A stretch of 64,000 nucleotides of DNA from Limnobacter sp. MED105. GTDB taxonomy: Bacteria > Pseudomonadota > Gammaproteobacteria > Burkholderiales > Burkholderiaceae_B. The position numbers and the translations under genes are program-made. The notes beneath the pieces are model-generated. The model worked only from the letters and a program-made list of their open reading frames with translations, made no database searches and was not told where the DNA came from. Positions 31,745 to 40,646 of the stretch are shown here, one piece after another. The DNA is taken from the NCBI RefSeq assembly GCF_000170915.1, contig NZ_ABCT01000002.1, forward strand, positions 1 to 64,000. The letters are read 5' to 3'. Every line of letters begins with the position of its first letter. The stretch's first letter is position 1.

Positions 31745-31820
31745 TCGTGCGCCATCGGTTAGAATCTGAAAAAATCAGTAGCAAACTACCATCAAGCAAA
31801 CAAGGGTTTACTTCAAGGCT

Positions 31821-31850
31821 TTGATTTTTATAAGAAGAACCCGCTATTCT
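31821..31850 (+). promoter_or_regulatory. Candidate promoter of the MidA-type methyltransferase gene
   Basis: TTGATT (31821-31826), an 18-bp spacer and TATTCT (31845-31850) lie 16 bp before the ATG at 31867. Transcription would start about 10 nt before the start codon, and no Shine-Dalgarno is visible, so the mRNA may have a very short leader. The match is moderate. Confidence 0.4.
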
Positions 31851-31866
31851 AAACCAGACCCGCCTC

Positions 31867-32964
31867 ATGCTGTCGAATTTTAATCAAGCCACTCGCTTTG
31901 ACGAGTTCATGCGATTTGCGCTGTATGACCCCCAACATGGCTACTACGCCAGAGGCGAGCAGATTTTTGGTCGTCAAGGCGATTTTATTACCGCCCCGGA
32001 ATTGAGCCCGCTGTTTGGACAAACACTGGGCAAGGCCCTGCGGGAGGTGCTGCCACGGTGCAACGGCGTGGTGTATGAATTTGGAGCTGGAACCGGGCAA
32101 CTGGCTTGTGACATTCTTCAAACGGCTGGCGATTTAATTACCCAATACAACATTGTGGATGTGTCGGCCGGATTGAAGCCTGTGCAATTGGCCAAGTTAA
32201 AAGCACTGCATGGCCCGCAAGTGGAACAAAAAGTACGGTGGCTGGGACAATTGCCCACAGAGCTCGGTGGGGTAGTTTTGGGCAATGAGGTGCTGGACGC
32301 CACTCCGGTTCGTCGATTCAAATGGCAGAAAGACAACCCGCAAGAAGCATGGGTACAACACCTGAACGGTGAACTGCGTTGGGTATGGAAGCCTGCCGAC
32401 CCGGTGTTCGCCACCACTATTTCGAATTTACAGGCCGCGCACGGGCCATGGCCTGAGGACTACGAATCGGAAATTGCAGAGCAAAGCACTGCATGGGTCA
32501 AAACAATCACAGAGCGCTTGAACGGTCTGGCGCTGATGATTGATTATGGTTTTCATGAGGCCCTGTACTACCACCCGACACGCAACAAGGGCACTTTGCG
32601 CGCGACAAGCCGCCACACGGCACATGATGATTTCTTGGTGAAGGTTGGGGAGCAGGATCTGACTGCCCATGTCAACTTCAGCGCGATCTATGACGCAATG
32701 ACTGACTGCGGCGGCGATCTTGAAGGGTACTCGCACCAAGGCGAGTTTTTATTGGCACACGGGATTCTTGAATTGGCGCAAAAACAACCTGAATTCACGC
32801 ACCCGACTCGTGGCGCATTGATGCGCCAGAATTTGAATACCCTGCTCAATGAAGCCGACATGGGCGAGGCATTCAAGGTCATTTGCTGGAGCAAAGGAGT
32901 GAACGCCGAAGGAACGCGGTTGGCCCAGGTGTTTTTGGACAAGGACCGAAGCGGAGACCTTTGA
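31867..32964 (+). CDS. MidA/NDUFAF7-type class I SAM-dependent methyltransferase
   Basis: 365 aa. The N terminus (FMRFALYDPQHGYYARGEQI, then GDFITAPELSPLFGQTLG) is the signature of the MidA/NDUFAF7 (COG1565) protein arginine methyltransferases. SAM motif I is YEFGAGTGQLACDIL near residue 60, and LGNEVLDATPVRRF follows. In mitochondria the family methylates a complex I subunit; the bacterial target is uncertain. It is convergent with the SPOR-domain gene, 1 bp apart. Confidence 0.88.
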   Translation: MLSNFNQATRFDEFMRFALYDPQHGYYARGEQIFGRQGDFITAPELSPLFGQTLGKALREVLPRCNGVVYEFGAGTGQLACDILQTAGDLITQYNIVDVSAGLKPVQLAKLKALHGPQVEQKVRWLGQLPTELGGVVLGNEVLDATPVRRFKWQKDNPQEAWVQHLNGELRWVWKPADPVFATTISNLQAAHGPWPEDYESEIAEQSTAWVKTITERLNGLALMIDYGFHEALYYHPTRNKGTLRATSRHTAHDDFLVKVGEQDLTAHVNFSAIYDAMTDCGGDLEGYSHQGEFLLAHGILELAQKQPEFTHPTRGALMRQNLNTLLNEADMGEAFKVICWSKGVNAEGTRLAQVFLDKDRSGDL

Positions 32965-32965
32965 G

Positions 32966-33697
32966 TCAGGCGCCTGCTGACGACTCACAAGACTTTAGCT
33001 CGCCCTTTCTGTTCAACTCAAACACAGAGCGCACGGTTTCGATTTGCGGAGCATTACCGCGGAGCTCAAAAAACACGCGCACTGGACCCAGCCGCTCCCG
33101 AATCTGGACTCCCTCAACACCACGCCTCGCCAGGTCTGCCTTTTGGGCATTTGCCCTTTCCAGATCTCGAAACAAGCCCAATGAAATCGTCCCTTGCAAC
33201 GGCCCGGGCGTGGTGATGTAGAACATGTCAGTAATACCCTTGCCCGACAGTTGATCAATACCCACACCACTGTTGACGATATCTTGAGGCAGGTAAACCA
33301 CATAGCCTACAGGTACTTGGCGCTCGAGCCGATCCGTCTCGCCGCCCCAATTCAACAATGCCTCTTGGACGCGTGCAGACTCGCTTTGCAACAAGGGGCC
33401 CCACAACAAACATTCCTGATTGCTTTTTGGATTCTCGAACACCTGTTTGCTCGCGTTTTCAATGGCAGTATCGAGCTGGGCCTGCCCTTGCTTCAAATCA
33501 ATTTTAGGGGCGACTGGCGCCGGCGCACGAATCACTTCCACAGGCTGATCCCAAGGGCGTTCTACACCAACCCACTCAGCGCGCAAGCCAGGAGAGTCAA
33601 TCACTTTTTGCGCATTGTTGTTTGTAAAAATACCTAACCCCAACAAAGCCAAATTGCCAAGCAGCAACAGTGCAAGCAAAAACCGCCAACCATTCAT
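32966..33697 (-). CDS. Membrane-anchored SPOR-domain-like protein
   Basis: 243 aa. One N-terminal transmembrane helix (about 4-24, Leu-rich) is followed by a periplasmic stretch with two cysteines (CLLWGP and the near-terminal CESS). The C-terminal region around ISLGLFRDLERANAQKADL resembles a divergent SPOR domain. It overlaps coaX by 4 bp and ends a birA-coaX-SPOR operon, an order I recall from related Burkholderiales. The role is unknown, probably envelope-associated. Confidence 0.7.
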   Translation of the reverse strand: MNGWRFLLALLLLGNLALLGLGIFTNNNAQKVIDSPGLRAEWVGVERPWDQPVEVIRAPAPVAPKIDLKQGQAQLDTAIENASKQVFENPKSNQECLLWGPLLQSESARVQEALLNWGGETDRLERQVPVGYVVYLPQDIVNSGVGIDQLSGKGITDMFYITTPGPLQGTISLGLFRDLERANAQKADLARRGVEGVQIRERLGPVRVFFELRGNAPQIETVRSVFELNRKGELKSCESSAGA

Positions 33698-34512
33698 GCT
33701 TCAGTGCCCTTTTTTGCCAAACGATAATCAAGCACCAAGCCTTTGAATACCGCATGTTCAAGTAGCGAGGAGTTGGGCAAATGGACTTTCATGGCTGGTG
33801 CAAAGCCACCTGTCAACCAGATGGCCGGGGGCACGCCGTGTTCATCCTGTAACTGGGCAGCAACAGAATCAACCATGGCTTTTTGCATACGCCCTACACC
33901 TTGACCAATGGCCTGCTGCGTGCTGACAGGCCAAGCTTTTTCACTGAAGCCCCCCAATTGCACCTTGGGCAATTCAGCCGTGTTGAAATGCAGGCTGTGC
34001 AACATGGTTTCAACCCCCGGTACGATAAACCCACCCAAGTGCTGCCAATGGGTACTCTTGATCACTACATCCAGCGTGGTGGCTGTGCCAAAACTAACCA
34101 GCAAATTGACCATGGCCTGACTCACCTCGGTTAACGCCATGCATGCCGACCAGCGGTCTTTACCCAGGGCAGCCGGGTTCTCATAAGCCGACTGAACCGC
34201 AGCATGCCTGTTCACAGCCAGCACATGCAGGGGTACGCCAGCGCCTTCGCACATTGCGCGCACAGCCTGTTCAAAATCGGGACCCAATACATTACTCAGC
34301 AACACCGCCTGCACGGCACTCGCCGAATTCAAACTGGGCGCCAAGTGTTCTTGCACTGGGCCGAATGCATCAGAAAAAGGCTTGAAGTCTGCCGTAGCGC
34401 GACTAAAAAAAGCCGAGGGCTGCTCAAACCGCACATTCGCACCAACGTGCAAACACCACTTCACCAAAGTGTTTCCCGCATCGATGCACATCAAGCTGCC
34501 AGGTTTGCTCAC
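33694..34512 (-). CDS. coaX: Type III pantothenate kinase
   Basis: 272 aa. First step of coenzyme A synthesis. The ASKHA ATP-binding motif DAGNTLVKWCL opens the protein, GKDRWSACMAL marks the substrate region, and VSFGTATTLDVV follows. Type III kinases resist CoA feedback. It overlaps birA upstream and the SPOR gene downstream by 4 bp each, so the three are translationally coupled. Confidence 0.93.
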   Translation of the reverse strand: MSKPGSLMCIDAGNTLVKWCLHVGANVRFEQPSAFFSRATADFKPFSDAFGPVQEHLAPSLNSASAVQAVLLSNVLGPDFEQAVRAMCEGAGVPLHVLAVNRHAAVQSAYENPAALGKDRWSACMALTEVSQAMVNLLVSFGTATTLDVVIKSTHWQHLGGFIVPGVETMLHSLHFNTAELPKVQLGGFSEKAWPVSTQQAIGQGVGRMQKAMVDSVAAQLQDEHGVPPAIWLTGGFAPAMKVHLPNSSLLEHAVFKGLVLDYRLAKKGTEA

Positions 34513-35303
34513 GGCCTTGCCCTCAATGACAAGTCACCGGCATGAACGGCACGCAAGCCCTGGTCAGTGTTAACCAAATAAGAACCTTGACGGTCAATGC
34601 CCATGGCCTCCCCCGCAAAACACACCGCGCCCTGATCCTCGACTTGCACTTGGCTGTGCAACCACGCATCCCGTTGAGTGAATTCGGTAAATATTGCATC
34701 GATGCCCTGAACCCGGGCGGCATCAATTCGAGCCAGAACCGAGGACACTACCGCCTCGGCAACCTCACGCGGAGAGGGCAAATCGGGAGTTGACAAATAA
34801 TTCGACAAACTTGCAGCACCTCGGCCGGACAGAGCCTCGGGAACATCGATCGCATGAATATTCAGCCCCACACCCACCACCGTGACGGCACCCTGCCCAG
34901 TTTGAAAGGACTCGCACAACACCCCGCCCAGTTTCCGCTGATCCGCCAGTAAGTCATTGGGCCACTTCAACTGTACAGGCACCCTCCACTGCTCCAGCAC
35001 CTGCGCCACGGCGACGCCCACACACAAGGGCAAATAAGGCATTTGCTGACCGGCCAAGGGCAAACCCAGGGACAGGCATAAACCTGCCCCGGGCTGCGCC
35101 AGCCATTGCCGCCCAGCTCGCCCCCTGCCAGCAGTTTGCATGTGCGCCACCACGGCAGCAGGGCCCGATATCCGCCCCTGCTGGTAAGCGCGGGCCAGGT
35201 AATCATTTGTTGAGTCGACTGAATCGAGTTCGATCCAGTGCACATCGGCTTGGGTTAACATCGAATGAAGGTCACTTCGGGCTTGTTGCGAAATTTTGCT
35301 CAT
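34509..35303 (-). CDS. birA: Biotin--[acetyl-CoA-carboxylase] ligase, monofunctional
   Basis: 264 aa. It attaches biotin to the carboxyl carrier protein. Motifs are DSTNDYLAR near residue 26, the biotinyl-AMP loop GRGRAGRQWLAQPGAGLC, and KWPNDLL. It lacks the N-terminal winged helix of E. coli BirA (321 aa), so it should not act as the bio-operon repressor. ATG 35303 has a strong GGAGGTTAAG upstream. Confidence 0.93.
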   Translation of the reverse strand: MSKISQQARSDLHSMLTQADVHWIELDSVDSTNDYLARAYQQGRISGPAAVVAHMQTAGRGRAGRQWLAQPGAGLCLSLGLPLAGQQMPYLPLCVGVAVAQVLEQWRVPVQLKWPNDLLADQRKLGGVLCESFQTGQGAVTVVGVGLNIHAIDVPEALSGRGAASLSNYLSTPDLPSPREVAEAVVSSVLARIDAARVQGIDAIFTEFTQRDAWLHSQVQVEDQGAVCFAGEAMGIDRQGSYLVNTDQGLRAVHAGDLSLRARP

Positions 35304-35349
35304 CTTAACCTCCGAACGGGACACAAAACCAAGGAGTAGCTCCAACCCC

Positions 35350-36495
35350 ATGCCACCAATCCATTCCAGCTTACTGAAACGAACCCCCTACACGGGGATT
35401 CTGATGTTTGCCAGCCTGTATGCGTGCGTGGTGATCCACCTCAGCCTTTTTCCCTACAGCGATTGGCGCCACATTGGGATTGGGCCCTTTGAGTTTTTAT
35501 TTGGCCCATGGATTCCGGTGCATCAAAAAGTATTGTGGACCGATGTGTTTATCAATATTGGGGGCTACATTCCGCTGGGCTTCCTGATGCTGCTGGGCCT
35601 AAACAGGCAGCCGCGTACTTTTGACAAAATACTGGTAGTGCTGGTGTGCGCGCTTGTCTCGCTCGCGCTTGAATCGATGCAAACATTTTTGCCAAGCCGC
35701 GTGCCCTCCAAAATGGACCTGGCCACCAACACGATTGGAGGTGTCTTGGGTGTGTTGGCAGGCATTTATGTGACCGCACACCACCGGATAGCGCCACTGC
35801 TGAACCGCAGAATCGAGCATTGGCTAATTCAGCGCGCGTGGATAGGCATGGGCTTGCTCAGCCTGTGGTTTCTGAGCATTTTGCCGCCACAGAATCCCAC
35901 TTTCAGCACCGGGCTTTGGCTGGGGAACCTGCTGGAAATACCGGGCCCATTGCAGCACAGCACACCATTTGGAATACCGCTGGAAGTTTTACTGAAAATT
36001 GAAACCATCGCGCCGACATTCATTAACTATTGTTTTTTAATGTGCGCCTGGATGATTGGGCTTGCACAGACCCAGGCAGGCTCGCCACGGACACGCCTGC
36101 TGATTGTGCTGATTGCATTGACCCTGCTGATTCGGCTGCTTGACTATCTGGTGTTGGCACCAATGTCGGCCTGGACTTACTTGGGTCAGCGGTGGTTTGA
36201 AGCCAACAGCCTGGGCGTGCTGATTGCGTTTGTAGTGGCACTGACCATTTCAATGATGCAAGTACTGCCCCACCACATGGCCCGCATTGGGCTGTTGCAT
36301 CTGCTGGGCGGTTGGTTGATTACTTTGTTGTTGCCTGGCGTATACGACCCTGATCTGGGCAACCCCGGCAGCGGTATTCTGGCAATTTTTCGAAGCCTGC
36401 AAGAGGCAGGGCGTTGGGTCAGTGAATTGTGGCCAATTCTGGCACTGACTGTTTTGACCTTTTTGAGCCTGCCCGAGCGACGTTTTCGGCGATAA
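35350..36495 (+). CDS. VanZ-family integral membrane protein
   Basis: 381 aa. The N-terminal ~150 residues fit the VanZ domain: a first helix, then WTDVFINIGGYIPLGFLML, LVSLALESMQTFLPSR, and MDLATNTIGGVLGVLAG. The C-terminal ~220 residues contain several more hydrophobic helices and are longer than the simple VanZ proteins of ~150 aa. The start at 35350 is chosen from an AAGGAG 13 bp upstream; an in-frame start at 35296 would overlap birA. Function is unknown; VanZ itself gives low teicoplanin resistance in enterococci, which need not apply here. Confidence 0.75.
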   Translation: MPPIHSSLLKRTPYTGILMFASLYACVVIHLSLFPYSDWRHIGIGPFEFLFGPWIPVHQKVLWTDVFINIGGYIPLGFLMLLGLNRQPRTFDKILVVLVCALVSLALESMQTFLPSRVPSKMDLATNTIGGVLGVLAGIYVTAHHRIAPLLNRRIEHWLIQRAWIGMGLLSLWFLSILPPQNPTFSTGLWLGNLLEIPGPLQHSTPFGIPLEVLLKIETIAPTFINYCFLMCAWMIGLAQTQAGSPRTRLLIVLIALTLLIRLLDYLVLAPMSAWTYLGQRWFEANSLGVLIAFVVALTISMMQVLPHHMARIGLLHLLGGWLITLLLPGVYDPDLGNPGSGILAIFRSLQEAGRWVSELWPILALTVLTFLSLPERRFRR

Positions 36496-36535
36496 TAGGG
36501 CCATACCCTGAGCATTCAAGTGGATTCACCCAGCC

Positions 36536-36847
36536 ATGAGCTACTTCGAGAAACATGTTTTCTTTTGTACCAATCAACGTCCCAACAACGAGAGCTGCTG
36601 TGCAGATTGCCATGCCTCTGCTGCGCACGCGCATGCCAAGGAACGCATCAAGAAACTGGGCCTGAATGGGCAGGGAAAAATCCGGATGAACAAGGCTGGC
36701 TGCCTTGATCGCTGTGATGAAGGCCCCGTGATGGTGGTGTACCCGGAAGGCGTTTGGTACACCTATGTGGACATTTCAGACGTCGACGAAATCATTGACT
36801 CTCATTTGGTGGGCGGCGAGGTTGTGGAACGCCTTCGATTGCCATGA
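36536..36847 (+). CDS. Thioredoxin-like [2Fe-2S] ferredoxin
   Basis: 103 aa. Cysteines at positions 11, 21/22/25, 56 and 60 (FFCTNQ, ESCCADC, GCLDRCDEGP) match the thioredoxin-fold 2Fe-2S ferredoxin family. VVYPEGVWY precedes the C-terminal helix. It overlaps the next gene by 4 bp, so it forms an operon with the small alpha/beta hydrolase. Its redox partner is unknown. Confidence 0.9.
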   Translation: MSYFEKHVFFCTNQRPNNESCCADCHASAAHAHAKERIKKLGLNGQGKIRMNKAGCLDRCDEGPVMVVYPEGVWYTYVDISDVDEIIDSHLVGGEVVERLRLP

Positions 36848-37482
36848 ACCCGAAAACCCGACACGAATTGTGGACTGGCCAGGCCGGCCCGATCGAGGTG
36901 TCGATCGACGAACCTGCGACCCCGCTACGCGGGCTGGCAGTGATTGCACACCCCCACCCCTTATTCGGCGGCACCAAAGACAACAAAGTCGTACAAACAC
37001 TGGCCCGTGCATTTCTTCAAATGGGTTACACAACCCTGCGTTTTAACTTCAGGGGTGTGGGCCAAAGTGCTGGATTGCACGACAACGGACAAGGCGAGGC
37101 AGACGACCTGGTTCAGTTGACAGAATTGGCACGCACCACACTGCTACCGGCTGAACTACAGAACGAGCCGATTGCAATGGCTGGCTTTTCGTTCGGTGCC
37201 TTCGTGACCAGCCACGGCGCGCAACGATTGCGCGAGACCGGAACGAATATTGGCAAATTGGTGCTGGTGGGCACCGCCACAAGCCGCTTTAAAGTAGCTG
37301 CAGTGCCAGACAACACACTGGTAATTCATGGTGAAGTCGATGACACAGTGCCGCTTGTAGATGTTTTACGCTGGGCCGGTGAACAAAACCTGCCGGTGAT
37401 GGTCATGCCAGGAGTGGAACATTTTTTTCACGGCAAACTGCCTCAACTCAAAGAGCTGGTTGTGCGTTATTACCCAAGCTGA
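36844..37482 (+). CDS. Small alpha/beta hydrolase (COG2945 type)
   Basis: 212 aa. HPHPLFGGTKDNKVV near residue 36 and LRFNFRGVGQSAG near 65 are typical of the COG2945 hydrolases. The nucleophile elbow is GFSFGAF, an acid lies in VIHGEVDDTVP, and the catalytic His in GVEHFFHGKLP. Substrate is unknown. It is translationally coupled to the ferredoxin gene, an association I recall from other betaproteobacteria. Confidence 0.85.
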   Translation: MNPKTRHELWTGQAGPIEVSIDEPATPLRGLAVIAHPHPLFGGTKDNKVVQTLARAFLQMGYTTLRFNFRGVGQSAGLHDNGQGEADDLVQLTELARTTLLPAELQNEPIAMAGFSFGAFVTSHGAQRLRETGTNIGKLVLVGTATSRFKVAAVPDNTLVIHGEVDDTVPLVDVLRWAGEQNLPVMVMPGVEHFFHGKLPQLKELVVRYYPS

Positions 37483-37528
37483 ACGCTATCCAGTTTCCTC
37501 ACCCATTTCTAGTACAGGAGCTTTTTAC

Positions 37529-38722
37529 TTGTTTAATTCAGGAATTTCCCGATTCAAACGCCATGTGGGTCAACTCTCGTTGGTTCTGGGTCTAGGTATC
37601 GGAGTTGCCACGCAGGCGGCTGCCCAATCCAGTGTGATGCCACCTCCACCGGAAATCGGTGCAAAAGGCTACATGCTGCTCGATCTGACCACTGGTCAGA
37701 CTCTGGCCGAATTCAACAGCCGCGAACGCCTCGACCCCGCATCACTGACCAAACTGATGACCGCCTACATGGCTTTTGCTGCACTTGAAAGCAAACAAAT
37801 TCGCATGGATCAGCAAGTACCAGTGTCACCCTATGCCTGGAAGGCCGAAGGCTCGCGCATGTTTATCGAGCCAAACAAGCCTGTGACAGTTGAAGAGCTG
37901 CTATATGGTGTCATTGTGCAATCAGGCAACGATGCAAGCCGTGCGATTGCAGAACTGCTGGCTGGTGATGAAAACAATTTTGCAACGCTGATGAACCAGC
38001 AAGCCAAGCGACTGGGCTTGACTGACACGAATTTCAAAAACTCCACGGGTTTGCCCGACCCACAGCACTACACCACAGCGCGAGATTTGGGCATTCTGGC
38101 CAAGCGAATCATCACCGACTTCCCCGAGTACTACAAGAAAATGTATTCCACCAAGGAATACACGTACAACGGCATTCGCCAACCGAACCGAAACCGCCTG
38201 CTGTGGATTGACCCATCCGTAGACGGTATGAAAACCGGCCACACTGAATCAGCTGGCTATTGCTTGGTCAGCTCGGCCAATCGCACATTGCCCAACGGGG
38301 TGGATCGTCGCCTGCTGTCGGTGGTGCTGGGCACCACATCAGACCAGGCGCGCACCCAGGAAAGCCTGAAGTTGATGAATTATGGCTATCAGATGTTCGA
38401 AACAGTGAAGCTGTATTCAGCCAAACAAGCCATCAGCACCAGCGAAGTTTACAAAGGACAAGCCAAGGAAGTGAAGCTGGGCGTGAACAAAGACCTGTTG
38501 ATCAACGTGCCACGCGGCATGGCCAAACAATTGAAAGCCACAGTTGAGAAAAAAGGCACCCTGATCGCCCCAATTCCAGCTGGAACCGAACTGGGAAAGT
38601 TGAAGCTGACGCTAAACGGCGAAACGATTGGTACAGTTCCATTGCTGGCCTTGTCTACGGTTGAAGAGGCTGGCTTGTTTGGCCGCATGGTGGACTCCGC
38701 CAAATTGTGGTTTGAAGAGTAA
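37529..38722 (+). CDS. dacC: D-alanyl-D-alanine carboxypeptidase (PBP5/6 family)
   Basis: 397 aa. Periplasmic penicillin-binding protein trimming pentapeptides. The signal peptide ends near ATQAAAQ. Motifs are SLTK (in DPASLTKLMT), SGN (in VQSGNDAS), and KTG (in DGMKTGHTESAG). A C-terminal beta-rich domain and a final amphipathic helix (GLFGRMVDSAKLWFEE) would hold it on the membrane. The start is taken as TTG 37529, eight bases after CAGGAG. ybeD follows 3 bp later. The symbol could equally be dacA. Confidence 0.92.
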   Translation: MFNSGISRFKRHVGQLSLVLGLGIGVATQAAAQSSVMPPPPEIGAKGYMLLDLTTGQTLAEFNSRERLDPASLTKLMTAYMAFAALESKQIRMDQQVPVSPYAWKAEGSRMFIEPNKPVTVEELLYGVIVQSGNDASRAIAELLAGDENNFATLMNQQAKRLGLTDTNFKNSTGLPDPQHYTTARDLGILAKRIITDFPEYYKKMYSTKEYTYNGIRQPNRNRLLWIDPSVDGMKTGHTESAGYCLVSSANRTLPNGVDRRLLSVVLGTTSDQARTQESLKLMNYGYQMFETVKLYSAKQAISTSEVYKGQAKEVKLGVNKDLLINVPRGMAKQLKATVEKKGTLIAPIPAGTELGKLKLTLNGETIGTVPLLALSTVEEAGLFGRMVDSAKLWFEE

Positions 38723-38725
38723 ACA

Positions 38726-39010
38726 ATGAACACAGCAACACCCGGTGACGACAAAAAAAGCTTGATTGAATTTCCGACACATTTCCCCATCAAGGTGATG
38801 GGAAAGAATGTGCCGGAGTTTTCTCAAGTCATTTGTGATTTGTTGCTCAGCATGAGCCCAGGATTTGATGTGGCAGGCGTGGACATGCGCCCCAGCAGCA
38901 AAGGCAACTACTTGAGCCTAACCTGTAATGTTTATGTGAACAACCAAGACGAACTGGACAATATTTACCGCGCTCTGTCCGGGCATGAATTGGTTTCAGT
39001 CGTTTTGTAA
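38726..39010 (+). CDS. ybeD: YbeD/DUF493 family protein
   Basis: 94 aa. Small ferredoxin-like alpha/beta protein (FPTHFPIKVMGKNVPEFSQV, then YLSLTCNVYVNNQDELDNIY). It sits between dacA and lipB in many proteobacteria. Here the dac link is kept, but lipB and lipA do not follow; a terminator and the convergent pyrE do. The molecular role is not established. Confidence 0.9.
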   Translation: MNTATPGDDKKSLIEFPTHFPIKVMGKNVPEFSQVICDLLLSMSPGFDVAGVDMRPSSKGNYLSLTCNVYVNNQDELDNIYRALSGHELVSVVL

Positions 39011-39030
39011 GTTGATTTGATTTGTAAAAA

Positions 39031-39065
39031 AGCCGCACCGGTTATTCAATGGTGCGGCTTTTTTT
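39031..39065. terminator. Bidirectional intrinsic terminator between ybeD and pyrE
   Basis: A perfect 9-bp stem AGCCGCACC/GGTGCGGCT surrounds an 11-nt loop. It is flanked by an A-run on the left and a T-run on the right, so it can stop transcripts from both directions. It sits between the convergent ends of ybeD and pyrE. Confidence 0.9.
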
Positions 39066-39075
39066 GTGTGTGGCC

Positions 39076-39774
39076 TTACACGCCGTAACGGCTGCGATAT
39101 TCCTTCACTTTCTCGTACCAGCCGGCAAGGCGAACATTGGCCGCCTGGCGGGTAAGCAAGTAGCGCAACAGGTCTTGCAGATTGGCAATGGCCAACACCG
39201 GGATCCCATACAGTTGTTCCACTTCCTGAACGGCGGAATGCTGGGTGTCTTGCCCGTCACGCATGCCTTTCTCCATACGATCCAGAGCGATCAAGACCGC
39301 CGCAGGTTCGGCGCCATTGGCACGAATGATCTCAACCGACTCGCGCACCGATGTTCCTGCCGAAATAACGTCATCGACAATAACAACCCGACCTTCCAGC
39401 GGTGCACCCACAAGGGAGCCACCTTCACCATGGTCTTTGGCTTCCTTGCGATTGAAGGCATAAGGTACGTCGCGACCACGGCGGGCCATTTCCATGGTGG
39501 TACCCGCCACCAAAGGAATGCCTTTGTAGGCAGGGCCAAACAACATGTCGAACTGAATTCCCCGCTCAGCGGTTTGTTCGAGCAAGGTTTGTGCGTAAAA
39601 TTCACTTAGCTTTTGCAACGAAGAACCCGTGTTGAACAAACCCGCATTGAAAAAATACGGCGACATTCTTCCCGCCTTGGTTTTGAATTCGCCAAAGCGC
39701 AACACCTGCTTTTCGACCGCAAACTGCAAAAACTGGTCGGAAAGAACCTGCAAATTTTGATTTGAATCGACCAC
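39076..39774 (-). CDS. pyrE: Orotate phosphoribosyltransferase
   Basis: 232 aa. It forms OMP from orotate and PRPP. The PRPP-binding signature is VVIVDDVISAGTS near residue 122. FGPAYKGIPLV and the RKEAKDHGEGG loop are also typical. GTG 39774 is chosen because AGGGA lies 6 bp upstream; an in-frame TTG at 39780 would be too close to it. The divergent exonuclease gene begins only 30 bp away. Confidence 0.95.
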   Translation of the reverse strand: MVDSNQNLQVLSDQFLQFAVEKQVLRFGEFKTKAGRMSPYFFNAGLFNTGSSLQKLSEFYAQTLLEQTAERGIQFDMLFGPAYKGIPLVAGTTMEMARRGRDVPYAFNRKEAKDHGEGGSLVGAPLEGRVVIVDDVISAGTSVRESVEIIRANGAEPAAVLIALDRMEKGMRDGQDTQHSAVQEVEQLYGIPVLAIANLQDLLRYLLTRQAANVRLAGWYEKVKEYRSRYGV

Positions 39775-39804
39775 GATCAATCCCTAAAAAACTGACTGCA
39801 CACA

Positions 39805-40587
39805 ATGACCCGCATTATCTCAGCAAATCTGAATGGAATTCGTTCTGCCCACACAAAAGGGTTTTTCGACTGGATGAACCAAAGCCAGGCCGACGTGGTG
39901 TGCGTGCAAGAGATTAAGGCCCACTTGGCTGATCTTGGTCCCGAGCATTTGCAACCCGGTGCGTACAAAGGCTACTTTCAGGCTGCGGAGAAAAAAGGTT
40001 ACAGCGGCGTGGGACTTTACTGCAAAGTAGAACCAATTGACGTGATTTATGGCCTGAATAACGCCGAATTCGATGCAGAAGGACGCATGGTCACAGCAGA
40101 ATTCGAGAACATGATTGTTTCGTCGATCTACTTTCCGTCCGGCAGCAGCTCAGAAGAGAGGCAAGAGGCAAAATTCAGGTTTTTAGAGCATTTTGCTGAA
40201 ATTTTCGACGAATTTGAAAGCAAGAAGAAACCTGTTGTTCTGTGTGGTGACTGGAATATTGCCCACCAGGAAATTGATCTGAAAAACTGGAAAGGCAATC
40301 TGAAAAACAGTGGTTTTACGCCAGAGGAACGTGCCTGGATCGGTGACGTGATCAACAAGCGCGGCTGGATCGACGCTTACCGCGTGTTGTATCCCGAAGA
40401 AACCGACGGCTGCTACACCTGGTGGAGCAACCGAGGGCAGGCGTATGCCAAGAATGTGGGGTGGCGAATTGATTACCAGATGGTCAGCCCCGCGCTGCGC
40501 GATTCGATTCGGGAAGTGAGCGTGTACAAGGGCCAGAAGTTTTCAGACCATGCGCCGTTGATTGCGGATTACGACCACCCGTTGTAA
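39805..40587 (+). CDS. xth: Exodeoxyribonuclease III / AP endonuclease (Xth family)
   Basis: 260 aa. Metal-dependent DNA repair nuclease. Motifs are SANLNGIRSAHTKGF at the N terminus, VCVQEIKAH with the metal-binding Glu, CGDWNIAHQEIDLKN, and the C-terminal catalytic FSDHAPLIADY. No Shine-Dalgarno is visible before the ATG. The short divergent gap with pyrE suggests overlapping promoters. Confidence 0.94.
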   Translation: MTRIISANLNGIRSAHTKGFFDWMNQSQADVVCVQEIKAHLADLGPEHLQPGAYKGYFQAAEKKGYSGVGLYCKVEPIDVIYGLNNAEFDAEGRMVTAEFENMIVSSIYFPSGSSSEERQEAKFRFLEHFAEIFDEFESKKKPVVLCGDWNIAHQEIDLKNWKGNLKNSGFTPEERAWIGDVINKRGWIDAYRVLYPEETDGCYTWWSNRGQAYAKNVGWRIDYQMVSPALRDSIREVSVYKGQKFSDHAPLIADYDHPL

Positions 40588-40646
40588 CTAGACCGATCAA
40601 TAGGACTGATGATTCAGGCAAACCCACTGCCGAGTTGACTGAAAAC

